A stretch of DNA of 64,000 bases from Pedobacter roseus (GTDB lineage Bacteria; Bacteroidota; Bacteroidia; Sphingobacteriales; Sphingobacteriaceae): the NCBI RefSeq assembly GCF_014395225.1, contig NZ_CP060723.1:1612001-1676000 (forward strand). The letters are read 5' to 3'. Numbering within the stretch: position 1 is the first letter of the stretch; every line of letters begins with the position of its first letter. Under the pieces are notes generated by a model that had not been told where the DNA came from, did not search any database, and worked only from the letters and a program-made list of their open reading frames with translations. The position numbers and the translations under genes were made by a program. Shown piece after piece: positions 52,459 to 59,990 of the stretch.

Positions 52459-53781
52459 ATGAAAAAGGTCGCATTTTATACATTAGGTTGTAAACTTAAT
52501 TTCTCTGAAACATCAACCATCGGTCGTTTATTTACCGATGCAGGTTATGCAGTGGTAGAATTTCAGGATCAGGCCGATGTGTATGTAATCAATACCTGCT
52601 CTGTTACCGATCACGCGGATAAAAAATGCCGTAAAGTTGTTAAAGAAGCTTTAAAATATTCTCCAAATGCATTTGTAACCATTGTTGGTTGCTACGCACA
52701 GTTAAAACCACAGGAAATTGCCGAAATTGAAGGAGTTGACATGGTTTTGGGTGCTGCAGAAAAATTCAGGATTGTTGAATACATTACCGATTTAACCAAA
52801 CAGCCTAAAGCTGTTGTTCATCAGCAGAATATTGAAAAAGTAAATCATAATTTCATTGCCTCTTATTCAATCGGTGATAGAACGCGTACTTTCTTAAAAG
52901 TGCAGGATGGTTGCGATTACCCTTGTACCTACTGTACCATTCCTTTGGCACGTGGCGCAAGCCGTAGCGATACCATTGAAAATGTAGTTAACCGCGCAAA
53001 AATGATTGCCGAAAGCGGTGTGAAAGAAATTGTGTTAACAGGTGTAAACCTGGGCGATTTCGGTATCCGTAACGGCGAGAGGGAAGATAAGTTTTTTGAT
53101 CTGGTTAAAGCTTTGGATGAAGTTGAAGGAATCGAAAGGATCCGTATTTCATCAATCGAACCTAATCTTTTGAGTAACGAAATCATCGAATTTGTGGCTA
53201 CTTCAAAAAGATTTGTGCCGCATTTCCACATTCCTTTACAATCGGGTTCTGATAAAATTTTAGGCCTGATGCGTCGCCGTTACCGTCGCGATTTATATGT
53301 AGAGCGTGTAGCTAAAATAAAAGAAGTAATGCCGCACTGTTGTATTGGTGTGGATGTGATTGTTGGTTTTCCAGGTGAAACAAAAGAAGATTTTCTGGAT
53401 ACTTACCAGTTTTTAAATCAGCTTGATATCTCTTACCTCCATGTATTTACCTATTCGGAACGCGAATTAACGGCTGCAGCTGAAATGAAAGGTGTTGTAG
53501 CTGGAAGTGAGCGAAACGAACGCAGCAAAATGCTTCACATTTTATCTGACAAAAAACGCAGGGCTTTTTACGAATCTCAAATTGGCAGCGAAGGCGAAGT
53601 ACTCTTCGAAGCAGATCAAAAATCGGGTTATATGCATGGTTTTACCAAAAACTATGTGAAAGTGCGTGCAAAATACGATCCCCTAATGGTTAACGAATTA
53701 AAAGCCGTTAAGCTTTTAGAAATTACTGCCGATGGTGAGGTAGAAGTTGCTGAACTGGAAACGGTTTACGCACATCATTAA
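52459..53781 (+). CDS. mtaB: tRNA t6A37 methylthiotransferase MtaB
   Basis: I choose the ATG at 52459 (440 residues). The N-terminal MTTase domain keeps its three Cys (TLGCKLN, NTCSVT, VGCYAQ). The radical-SAM cluster motif is CDYPCTYCTIPLARG, followed by VLTGVNLGDFG and HFHIPLQSGSD. A TRAM domain closes the protein. It adds a methylthio group to N6-threonylcarbamoyladenosine at position 37 of tRNA and uses two 4Fe-4S clusters. Stand-alone gene. Confidence 0.93.
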   Translation: MKKVAFYTLGCKLNFSETSTIGRLFTDAGYAVVEFQDQADVYVINTCSVTDHADKKCRKVVKEALKYSPNAFVTIVGCYAQLKPQEIAEIEGVDMVLGAAEKFRIVEYITDLTKQPKAVVHQQNIEKVNHNFIASYSIGDRTRTFLKVQDGCDYPCTYCTIPLARGASRSDTIENVVNRAKMIAESGVKEIVLTGVNLGDFGIRNGEREDKFFDLVKALDEVEGIERIRISSIEPNLLSNEIIEFVATSKRFVPHFHIPLQSGSDKILGLMRRRYRRDLYVERVAKIKEVMPHCCIGVDVIVGFPGETKEDFLDTYQFLNQLDISYLHVFTYSERELTAAAEMKGVVAGSERNERSKMLHILSDKKRRAFYESQIGSEGEVLFEADQKSGYMHGFTKNYVKVRAKYDPLMVNELKAVKLLEITADGEVEVAELETVYAHH

Positions 53782-54223
53782 GCGTCTTTAGTCGGAAGTC
53801 CTTAGTCCGAAGTCTATAATTATAGCCTGTCATTCCCTCGATTTGTCATCCTGAGCGTAGTTGAAGGATCTTAAGTATGGAAAATATAAGATGGATGATG
53901 GACTTGATGCCACGCTGACCAACAAATATTATGTTATATCTTTGGTCGTTCATTTCCTAAGCACTACTGTAATAAGTTAATTAAACCTGATCGGAGCGAG
54001 CACGAATCCCGATTCTTTCAATCGGGTGAGTAAAGTGGAGAGCAGGACTGCAATAACCGATAAAATACCAAACCTCTCTTTTCTAAATAAAAAAGATTGA
54101 TTTTTACCTCTTTCTCCAAACTTTAGATCTTGATCTTTAGCCTTTCTGCTTTAGTATTTCAGCTTTGGTCTTTAATCTTTCAGCTTTGGTCTTTCTTTAC
54201 TATCTTCGCTTCAAATTATTTGT
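53782..54223. repeat. Repeat-rich spacer between mtaB and lgt
   Basis: 442 bp made of intergenic repeats: AGTCGGAAGTCCTTAGTCCG (53790), GTCATCCTGAGCGTAGTTGA (53834), TGGAAAATATAAGATGGATG (53878, related to 39014), a partial copy of the dispersed structured repeat (53960-54060, with the CCCGATT..AATCGGG hairpin near 54009), and a pyrimidine-rich run with a direct repeat of TTTCAGCTTTGGTCTTT (54150-54195). No gene. TATCTTCG near 54201 may be the lgt -7 box. Confidence 0.6.
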
Positions 54224-55372
54224 ATGTTTCCTACCGTTTCCCATTTTTTAGAATACCTTTTCGGCATTAATTTACCGCTTCCGTTTAATACATTCGGTGT
54301 TTTTGTGGCACTGGCATTTGTGGCCGGCTACTGGGCTTTTACCAAAGAACTTAAGCGTAAAGAAGCGCTGGGCATACTTCATCCAATTAAAAAAACAGTA
54401 GTAATCGGCAAACCTGCTACTACATCAGAACTGATTATGAACGGCCTTTTTGGCTTTGTTATTGGTTATAAACTGGTTTACGCCCTATTAAATTACAGGC
54501 TTTTTGTAAGCGATGCGCAGGGCATACTCATGTCGGCCAAAGGAAATATCATCGGCGGTTTGTTCTTCGCTGGTTTATTTGCTTACTGGGATTATACTGA
54601 AAAAAATAAGCATAAATTAGATAAACCAAAAGAAACGTTGGTTATCGTTCACCCATATCAAACCATGAGCAACCTAATTGTTTGGGCAGCGATATGGGGT
54701 TTCTTAGGGGCTAAATTCTTCGATAATTTAGAGTATTGGGATGATTTTGTTCAACACCCTATAGAAAGGTTATTATCTTTTAGTGGCTTAACCTTTTACG
54801 GTGGTTTAATCTGTGGTGGCGCAGCTGTATTGATCATTGCTAAAAGAAACGGCATAAAACCCCTGCACATGCTTGATGTGGGTGGTCCGGGAATGATGTT
54901 GGCTTATGCAGTTGGACGTATTGGTTGCCATTTAGCTGGCGATGGCGACTGGGGAATTGTGAATCCAGATCCAAAACCCTTTTCGTGGCTGCCTGATTGG
55001 TTATGGTCGTACAAATATCCAAATAATGTGGTAGGAGAAGGCATTCCGATCCCGGGCTGTAACGGTAAATTCTGTAATGAACTGGCCCAGGGTGTATATC
55101 CAACCCCAATTTATGAAGTAATTATTTGTCTGATCCTTTTTGCCTTCTTGTGGGAAATCAGGGATAAAATAAAAGCACCTGGTTTGATGTTTGGTATTTA
55201 TATGATTTTAAACGGTATAGAGCGTTTCTGTATCGAATTGATCCGTGTAAATTCAAAATACCATGTTTTTGGTCTTCGCTTTACCCAGGCCGAAATGATT
55301 TCTACCTTCCTTGTAGTTGGTGGTATTGCACTAAGTGCTTATGCCTTAAGGAACAAGAATCAACTCGCTTAA
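54224..55372 (+). CDS. lgt: Prolipoprotein diacylglyceryl transferase
   Basis: 382 residues, seven or more membrane spans. The Lgt signature region is AYAVGRIGCHLAGDGDWG, with GLTFYGGLICGG before it and VYPTPIYEV and GIERFCIELIRVN after it. It is longer than E. coli Lgt because of loops after the first spans, as usual in Bacteroidota. It attaches diacylglycerol to the lipobox Cys and thus serves the many lipoproteins of this window. An inositol monophosphatase gene follows 59 bp later. Confidence 0.95.
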   Translation: MFPTVSHFLEYLFGINLPLPFNTFGVFVALAFVAGYWAFTKELKRKEALGILHPIKKTVVIGKPATTSELIMNGLFGFVIGYKLVYALLNYRLFVSDAQGILMSAKGNIIGGLFFAGLFAYWDYTEKNKHKLDKPKETLVIVHPYQTMSNLIVWAAIWGFLGAKFFDNLEYWDDFVQHPIERLLSFSGLTFYGGLICGGAAVLIIAKRNGIKPLHMLDVGGPGMMLAYAVGRIGCHLAGDGDWGIVNPDPKPFSWLPDWLWSYKYPNNVVGEGIPIPGCNGKFCNELAQGVYPTPIYEVIICLILFAFLWEIRDKIKAPGLMFGIYMILNGIERFCIELIRVNSKYHVFGLRFTQAEMISTFLVVGGIALSAYALRNKNQLA

Positions 55373-55431
55373 TACTTTTTTATAAATTCATTTAAAATCC
55401 AACAACAACTTTGTTTGGTTGTTAAATAGCT

Positions 55432-56220
55432 ATGAATTACGAATTACTATGCAATAAAGTGATATCGATTGTAAAGCTTACCGGAAACTTTATCCGTAAA
55501 GAAGCGATGCAGTTTGATGCGCAAAAAATCGAATACAAAGGATTAAATGATATGGTTTCTTATGTTGATAAAACAGCAGAACAGAAACTTGTTCAAAACC
55601 TTGAAAAATTAATTCCTGATGCAGGTTTTATTACTGAAGAGAAAACCATTAGCAGGGCAGGAAAAACCTATACCTGGATCATCGACCCTTTAGATGGAAC
55701 AACCAATTTCATCCATGGTATACCCGCTTACGGCATCAGTGTAGCCCTTTACGAAGATGGTTTACCTGTTGTAGGTGTAGTTTATGAATTAAACCGGGGA
55801 GAAATGTTTTATTCTTACAAAGGCGGTTTAGCTTTTATGAATAAGAAAGAAATTAAAGTTTCTGTTAATCCTGATTTGAAATCGAGTTTATTGGCTACGG
55901 GTTTTCCTTACTACCAGTTTGATAAACAACCTCAATATTTGAAATTATTGGCCGAAATGATGCAGAAAAGCCATGGGGTACGTAGAATTGGTGCAGCAGC
56001 CATAGACCTGGTTTATACCGCCTGCGGACGTTTTGATGCTTTTTTCGAGTTCAACCTTCAACAGTGGGATTTTGCAGCCGGATGTTTTATTGTTCAGCAG
56101 GCAGGAGGAGAGGTGTACGATTTCGCCGGAGGTAATGATTACTTTGAGAAAAGGGAGATATTGGCTACCAATGGGAAACTTACTGCTGAAATGTTAACTG
56201 CGATTAAGCAGTATTTTTAA
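55432..56220 (+). CDS. Inositol monophosphatase family protein (SuhB-like)
   Basis: 262 residues. Metal-binding motifs are complete: GFITEEKT, WIIDPLDGTTNFIHGIPAYGIS and QWDFAAGCFIVQQAGGEV. The lithium-sensitive phosphatase fold acts on inositol phosphates, and some bacterial members also touch transcription antitermination (SuhB); which applies here is unknown. ATG start, same strand as lgt. Confidence 0.92.
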   Translation: MNYELLCNKVISIVKLTGNFIRKEAMQFDAQKIEYKGLNDMVSYVDKTAEQKLVQNLEKLIPDAGFITEEKTISRAGKTYTWIIDPLDGTTNFIHGIPAYGISVALYEDGLPVVGVVYELNRGEMFYSYKGGLAFMNKKEIKVSVNPDLKSSLLATGFPYYQFDKQPQYLKLLAEMMQKSHGVRRIGAAAIDLVYTACGRFDAFFEFNLQQWDFAAGCFIVQQAGGEVYDFAGGNDYFEKREILATNGKLTAEMLTAIKQYF

Positions 56221-56237
56221 AATAAGGTTAAGGTAAA

Positions 56238-56335
56238 TCGTCATTTCGACCGCAGTGGAGAAATCTTTTAAACATTGTTAAAAGATCTCTCAATTCCGTC
56301 GCTCCACATCCGATAGCTATCGGATGGAGATGAGG
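56238..56335. repeat. Decayed inverted repeat
   Basis: CGTCATTTCGACCGCAGTGG, then AGAAATCTTTTAA, faces AAAAGATCTCTCAATTCCGT and a small palindrome CCGATAGCTATCGG. It belongs to the common CATTTCGACCG intergenic repeat type. No coding capacity. Confidence 0.5.
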
Positions 56336-56348
56336 AAAATGAGCACAC

Positions 56349-56380
56349 AAAAAAAAGTCCCGGTTTACACCGGGACCTTT
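56349..56380 (-). terminator. Terminator of nfu (bidirectional)
   Basis: An 8-bp perfect stem (GTCCCGGT, 56357-56364 with 56369-56376) with a TTAC loop, an A-run on its left and CTTTT on its right. It lies 35 bp past the nfu stop and also faces the end of the plus-strand inositol monophosphatase gene. Confidence 0.85.
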
Positions 56381-56410
56381 TCATTATATATGTACTATGA
56401 AAAATGCAAT

Positions 56411-56962
56411 TTAAAGTGCTTCAGAAACCACTTCTGTAACTTCTGGTACCATTCGCTGTAATAAATTCTGGATACCTGATTTAAGCGTAATCGTAGATGA
56501 TGGGCAACCACTGCAAGAGCCACGTAATTCTACGGTTACCACACCCTCATCAAAAGATTTGTAGGTAATGGCACCGCCATCCTGCTCTACAGCCGGACGA
56601 ACATAATCGTGAAGGATCTGCTGGATTTTAATTTCAGTTTCCGAACCCTCAAAAGCCGGAGCTTCTTCAGTTGTTGCTTCTTTAATTTTTAATTCAGATT
56701 CTACCGCTCCCTTAACAAATTCTTTTAAAATGGCTTCAATATCTGCCCACTCAGCATCATCAGTTTTAGTGATGGTAACAAAGTTACTGGCGAAAAACAC
56801 ACCAGAAACAAAGTTGAACTTAAATAACTCTTTAGCAAATGGAGAATGTTCTGCACTTTCTTTAGTCGCAAAATCTTCACTGCCATTAATTAACAGCTTG
56901 TTTACCATGAATTTCATGGTAGCTGGATTTGGAGTCTGTTCTGTATATACGTTAATCGTCAT
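56411..56962 (-). CDS. Fe-S scaffold protein of the Nfu type
   Basis: 183 residues: an N-terminal Nfu domain (YTEQTPNPATMKFMVN, about 1-85) and a C-terminal NifU-like domain (about 108-183) with the cluster-binding motif RGSCSGCPSSTITLKSGI. It carries 4Fe-4S clusters to apoproteins; MtaB upstream is one possible client in this window. ATG at 56962, own terminator. Confidence 0.93.
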   Translation of the reverse strand: MTINVYTEQTPNPATMKFMVNKLLINGSEDFATKESAEHSPFAKELFKFNFVSGVFFASNFVTITKTDDAEWADIEAILKEFVKGAVESELKIKEATTEEAPAFEGSETEIKIQQILHDYVRPAVEQDGGAITYKSFDEGVVTVELRGSCSGCPSSTITLKSGIQNLLQRMVPEVTEVVSEAL

Positions 56963-57049
56963 GTCTTAATCAATTTGAATAAACAAAATTAACAATAAGT
57001 CATTAATAAAACCTTTAACTGCTGTCTGCTTAACGTCAATTTAATCGGC

Positions 57050-58396
57050 TTAAAAAACGCCGGTGTAATTGAAAGGGGTAATCGTTCTCAATTGCGCTTT
57101 TATTTCTTCAGTAACATTCAGTCCTTCAATAAATTCTGCAATACTTGCCGCATTAATTTTTGAATTTGTCCTGGTCAGTTCCTTTAAAGCTTCATAAGGA
57201 TTCGGATAGTTTTCCCTTCTTAACACCGTTTGAATTGCCTCGGCTACTACTGCCCAGTTCTCATCTAAATCGGCGTGTAAAGCAGCTTCATTTAATAAAA
57301 TTTTATTTAAACCACGCAAAGTCGAGTTAATGGCAATTAGCGTGTGACCGAAAGGAACGCCAACGTTTCTTAAAACGGTAGAATCGGTTAAATCTCTCTG
57401 CAAACGTGAAATAGGCAATTTAGCGGCGAAAAACTCGAATAAGGCATTGGCAATGCCTGCATTTCCTTCTGCATTTTCGAAATCGATCGGGTTAACTTTA
57501 TGTGGCATAGCCGATGAACCGATTTCTCCCGCTTTGATTTTCTGTTTGAAATAATTTTTCGAAATATAGGTCCAGATGTCTCTGTCTAAATCGATAATGA
57601 TGTTATTTATGCGTTTTAAAGCATCGCACTGCGCGGCAAACTGATCGTAATGCTCAATCTGTGTGGTGTGTTGTGCACGGGTTAAGCCTAAAGTTTCGTT
57701 TACAAACCGGTTAGAAAAATCAACCCAGTTTACTTGAGGATAGGCAATATGGTGTGCATTGAAGTTTCCGGTTGCACCACCAAATTTTGCGCTGTTCGGA
57801 ATAGATTTTAAACTTTCCAGCTGAATGCTTAAACGTTCGGCGAAAACCAAAAATTCTTTTCCCAGTTTAGTAGGAGAGGCCGGCTGACCATGCGTATGTG
57901 CCAGCATCGGAATATCTTTCCACTCTGTAGCCAGTGCATATATTTTTTCGATCAAAGTATTAATCGCCGGATAATAACTTTCATTTAAAGCCAGCTTAAT
58001 AGAATAAGGAATGGCCGTATTGTTAATGTCCTGAGAAGTTAAACCAAAATGGATAAACTCTTTATAGTTTTGGAGTGAAAGGGCATCGAATTTACTTTTG
58101 ATAAAATATTCAACCGCTTTAACATCATGATTGGTTACTTTTTCAGTTTCTTTAATTTCCAGGGCATCGGTTTCTGAGAAATTTTCGTGAATTTTACGTA
58201 ATTCTGCATAAAGACTTCTGTCAAAACTTTCCAAGCCAGGCAAGTTGATCTCACAAAGTGCGATAAAATATTCGACTTCTACAAAAACACGGTATTTAAT
58301 CAATGCTTCTTCCGAAAAGTAAGCAGCTAAACTTTCGGTTGTTTTTCTGTAACGGCCATCAACAGGTGAAATAGCTTGTAGTGAGGTTAAATTCAT
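57050..58396 (-). CDS. purB: Adenylosuccinate lyase
   Basis: I choose the ATG at 58396 (448 residues) over a TTG eight codons upstream. AISPVDGRYR at the N-terminus, HGQPASPTKLGKE, and the fumarase/aspartase signature GSSAMPHKVNPIDFENAEGN are diagnostic of the purB type found in gamma-proteobacteria and Bacteroidota. It removes fumarate at two steps of purine synthesis. Confidence 0.96.
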   Translation of the reverse strand: MNLTSLQAISPVDGRYRKTTESLAAYFSEEALIKYRVFVEVEYFIALCEINLPGLESFDRSLYAELRKIHENFSETDALEIKETEKVTNHDVKAVEYFIKSKFDALSLQNYKEFIHFGLTSQDINNTAIPYSIKLALNESYYPAINTLIEKIYALATEWKDIPMLAHTHGQPASPTKLGKEFLVFAERLSIQLESLKSIPNSAKFGGATGNFNAHHIAYPQVNWVDFSNRFVNETLGLTRAQHTTQIEHYDQFAAQCDALKRINNIIIDLDRDIWTYISKNYFKQKIKAGEIGSSAMPHKVNPIDFENAEGNAGIANALFEFFAAKLPISRLQRDLTDSTVLRNVGVPFGHTLIAINSTLRGLNKILLNEAALHADLDENWAVVAEAIQTVLRRENYPNPYEALKELTRTNSKINAASIAEFIEGLNVTEEIKAQLRTITPFNYTGVF

Positions 58397-58463
58397 TATG
58401 CGGATTATATTTTTGCGCAAATTTACTACAATTGATGGATTTTAAGGTCTCGATGCTTAAAAT

Positions 58464-58494
58464 AAAAAAAGCCTTAGGTATGCTAAGGCTTTTT
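58464..58494 (-). terminator. Terminator of lipoprotein gene 1
   Basis: An 8-bp stem AGCCTTAG/CTAAGGCT (58470-58477 with 58483-58490), flanked by A- and T-runs, 18 bp past the stop at 58512. Confidence 0.85.
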
Positions 58495-58511
58495 CAAATG
58501 GTTTGATAAAA

Positions 58512-58709
58512 CTATTTTTTAGTTGTATCAGCTTTTACAGTGTCTTTAACGGTTGTGTCTTTTACAGTAGTATCTTTAACTGTAGTATCTACAACTGTAG
58601 AATCAACTTTAGATGAATCTGTTCCGCCATCTTTCTTTTCTGATTTACAAGCTACAACAGATAGAGATAAAGCAAGAGCTAAAAAGCCCATTTTGAATGC
58701 ATTTTTCAT
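58512..58709 (-). CDS. Small Thr/Lys/Asp-repeat lipoprotein 1 (65 aa)
   Basis: One of four tandem paralogues. Signal MKNAFKMGFLALALSLSVVA with lipobox Cys21, then a low-complexity tail of VKDTT-like units (TVVDTTVKDTTVKDTTVKDT) ending in two Lys. The mature part has 45 residues and looks disordered or extended. It has its own promoter (58753-58781) and terminator. It is the most divergent copy: shorter, with K for N after Cys21. Function unknown; the shared promoter motif suggests control by the ECF sigma factor at 59991. Confidence 0.8.
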   Translation of the reverse strand: MKNAFKMGFLALALSLSVVACKSEKKDGGTDSSKVDSTVVDTTVKDTTVKDTTVKDTVKADTTKK

Positions 58710-58752
58710 TTTTTTTTAATTTGTTTGGTTCTAAAAATTAATTAATTACTAA

Positions 58753-58781
58753 TTTATACAAAAAAGACTGAAAAGTAACCC
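58753..58781 (-). promoter_or_regulatory. ECF-type promoter of lipoprotein 1
   Basis: On the minus strand: GGGTTAC (58781-58775), 15 bp, GTATAAA (58759-58753), 43 bp before the ATG. It matches the other five copies of this motif between 59.1 and 60.0 kb. Confidence 0.75.
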
Positions 58782-58794
58782 GATATTCTTAAAT

Positions 58795-58830
58795 AAAAAA
58801 GGTCGAGATGTAAAAATATCGACCTTTTTT
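58795..58830 (-). terminator. Terminator of lipoprotein gene 2
   Basis: Stem GGTCGA/TCGACC (58801-58806 with 58819-58824), extended by flanking A6/T6 runs, 20 bp past the stop at 58850. Confidence 0.8.
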
Positions 58831-58849
58831 ATATTATTTAGTTAAAATA

Positions 58850-59071
58850 CTAGTGTTTTACTTCTTCTTTAGTAGTAGTAGCTTTAACTGTAGTGTCTTT
58901 TACAGTAGAATCTTTAACTACAGTATCAACTTTAGTTGTATCAGTAACAATTGTAGAAGAATCGGTAACTGTAGTATCAGCGCCATCAGCTTTTTTGTCT
59001 GAACCACCACAAGCAGCAACTGTTAAAGATAAAGCCAGGGCTAAAAAGCCTAATTTGAATGCATTTTTCAT
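58850..59071 (-). CDS. Small Thr/Lys/Asp-repeat lipoprotein 2 (73 aa)
   Basis: I choose the ATG at 59071 because the sequence from there (MKNAFKLGFLALALSLTVAAC) equals the starts of its paralogues; an upstream extension would lie inside its promoter. Lipobox Cys21 is followed by GGSDKKADGADTT and a tail with KDSTVKDTTVKATT, ending EEVKH. Own promoter (59104-59132) and own terminator. Unknown function, predicted member of the local ECF regulon. Confidence 0.8.
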   Translation of the reverse strand: MKNAFKLGFLALALSLTVAACGGSDKKADGADTTVTDSSTIVTDTTKVDTVVKDSTVKDTTVKATTTKEEVKH

Positions 59072-59103
59072 TTTGATATATGTTTTAGGGTTAATATATA
59101 CCA

Positions 59104-59132
59104 TTAATACCAAAAAATGTAAAAGGTAACCC
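59104..59132 (-). promoter_or_regulatory. ECF-type promoter of lipoprotein 2
   Basis: GGGTTAC (59132-59126), 15 bp, GTATTAA (59110-59104), 32 bp before the ATG. Confidence 0.8.
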
Positions 59133-59150
59133 ATGATTGATCTGAAAATA

Positions 59151-59188
59151 AAAAAGCCTCCCGATTTTTACATCGCGAGGCTTTTTTT
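59151..59188 (-). terminator. Terminator of lipoprotein gene 3
   Basis: A 10-bp stem with one mismatch (59156-59165 with 59172-59181, GCCTC..CGAT against ATCG..GAGGC) with A- and T-runs on the flanks, 14 bp past the stop at 59203. Confidence 0.85.
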
Positions 59189-59202
59189 ATGGGTAAGTTA
59201 GA

Positions 59203-59421
59203 CTAGTGTTTAACTTCAGTTTTTTCTGTAGTAGTTTTAACTGTAGTATCTTTTACTGTAGAATCTTTAACTACTGTATCTTTTTTAGTAGTATCAGTGA
59301 TAACAGTTGAAGAATCAGTAGCTGTAGTATCAGCACCTTCTGCTTTTTTCTCTGAGTTACAAGCAACAACTGATAAAGATAAAGCTAAAGCTAAGAAGCC
59401 TAATTTGAATGCATTTTTCAT
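59203..59421 (-). CDS. Small Thr/Lys/Asp-repeat lipoprotein 3 (72 aa)
   Basis: Paralogue of the genes at 58512, 58850 and 59568, nearly identical to the last over the first 33 residues (signal, Cys21 and NSEKKAEGADTT). The tail TKKDTVVKDSTVKDTTVKTT is a Thr/Lys/Asp pentad-like repeat ending EVKH. Own promoter and terminator, so each gene is a separate transcription unit despite tandem order. Recent duplication is likely. Confidence 0.82.
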   Translation of the reverse strand: MKNAFKLGFLALALSLSVVACNSEKKAEGADTTATDSSTVITDTTKKDTVVKDSTVKDTTVKTTTEKTEVKH

Positions 59422-59457
59422 TTTGAATATTTTTTAAGTAATTAATTAATTTACCTG

Positions 59458-59486
59458 TTAATACCCATTATTGAAAAAGGTAACCC
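59458..59486 (-). promoter_or_regulatory. ECF-type promoter of lipoprotein 3
   Basis: GGGTTAC (59486-59480), 15 bp, GTATTAA (59464-59458), 36 bp before the ATG. Confidence 0.8.
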
Positions 59487-59514
59487 GAAAAAATAGAAAA
59501 AAATGAAAAAAAAT

Positions 59515-59551
59515 AAAAAAGGCTCCTGATGTACAATCAGAAGCCTTTTTT
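59515..59551 (-). terminator. Terminator of lipoprotein gene 4
   Basis: An 11-bp stem with one mismatch (59520-59530 with 59536-59546, AGGCT..CTGAT against ATCAG..AGCCT) followed by a T-run on the minus strand, 16 bp past the stop at 59568. Confidence 0.85.
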
Positions 59552-59567
59552 ATATGGTAAAGTTAGA

Positions 59568-59786
59568 CTAGTGTTTAACTTCAGTAGTAGTAGTAGTAGC
59601 TTTTACAGTAGTATCTTTTACTGTAGAATCTTTAACTGTAGTATCTTTTGCAGTAGTATCAGTAACGATAGTAGAAGAATCAGTTAAAGTTGTATCAGCA
59701 CCTTCAGCTTTTTTCTCTGAGTTACAAGCAACAACTGATAAAGATAAAGCTAAAGCTAAAAAGCCTAATTTGAATGCATTTTTCAT
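59568..59786 (-). CDS. Small Thr/Lys/Asp-repeat lipoprotein 4 (72 aa)
   Basis: Fourth copy, next to the divergent ECF sigma gene. Signal and lipobox (SLSVVAC, Cys21) as in the others; tail TAKDTTVKDSTVKDTTVKAT, then TTTTTEVKH. The mature form has 52 residues and no predicted fold. Own promoter, own terminator. By analogy with small stress-induced lipoproteins it may reinforce or report on the envelope, but this is inference. Confidence 0.82.
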   Translation of the reverse strand: MKNAFKLGFLALALSLSVVACNSEKKAEGADTTLTDSSTIVTDTTAKDTTVKDSTVKDTTVKATTTTTEVKH

Positions 59787-59818
59787 TTTTGAATTTTTTT
59801 AAAGTAATTAATTTCTTA

Positions 59819-59847
59819 TTAATGCCGCAAAGGTAGAAAGGTAACCC
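59819..59847 (-). promoter_or_regulatory. ECF-type promoter of lipoprotein 4
   Basis: GGGTTAC (59847-59841), 15 bp, GCATTAA (59825-59819), 32 bp before the ATG. Back to back with the sigma-gene copy at 59890. Confidence 0.78.
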
Positions 59848-59889
59848 GATAATCAGAAAAAAAGTTGAAATATTTTTTATCGGGCTTTT

Positions 59890-59919
59890 GGGTTACCGAT
59901 GGCGTTAAGTTTGTATTAA
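59890..59919 (+). promoter_or_regulatory. ECF-type promoter of the sigma gene, copy S1
   Basis: GGGTTAC (59890-59896), 16 bp, GTATTAA (59913-59919), 71 bp before the GTG start of the sigma gene. The spacer is one base longer than in the other copies. This is the copy that would give a normal leader and implies autoregulation. Confidence 0.65.
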
Positions 59920-59958
59920 GCAATTATAGTAGCTATAAATATTTTTTTGTCTAATATT

Positions 59959-59987
59959 GGGTTACTATTTACCGAAAAATGTATTAA
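59959..59987 (+). promoter_or_regulatory. ECF-type motif abutting the sigma start codon, copy S2
   Basis: GGGTTAC (59959-59965), 15 bp, GTATTAA (59981-59987), ending 3 bp before the GTG at 59991. A transcript from here would start at or inside the start codon, so it would be leaderless or non-coding. It may be a decoy or a feedback site. Confidence 0.6.
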
Positions 59988-59990
59988 CTA

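Noticed and set aside
58850..59134. Longer form (94 aa) of lipoprotein 2
   Set aside because: The extra 21 codons start from TTG, lie across the ECF promoter motif and are absent from the three paralogues.
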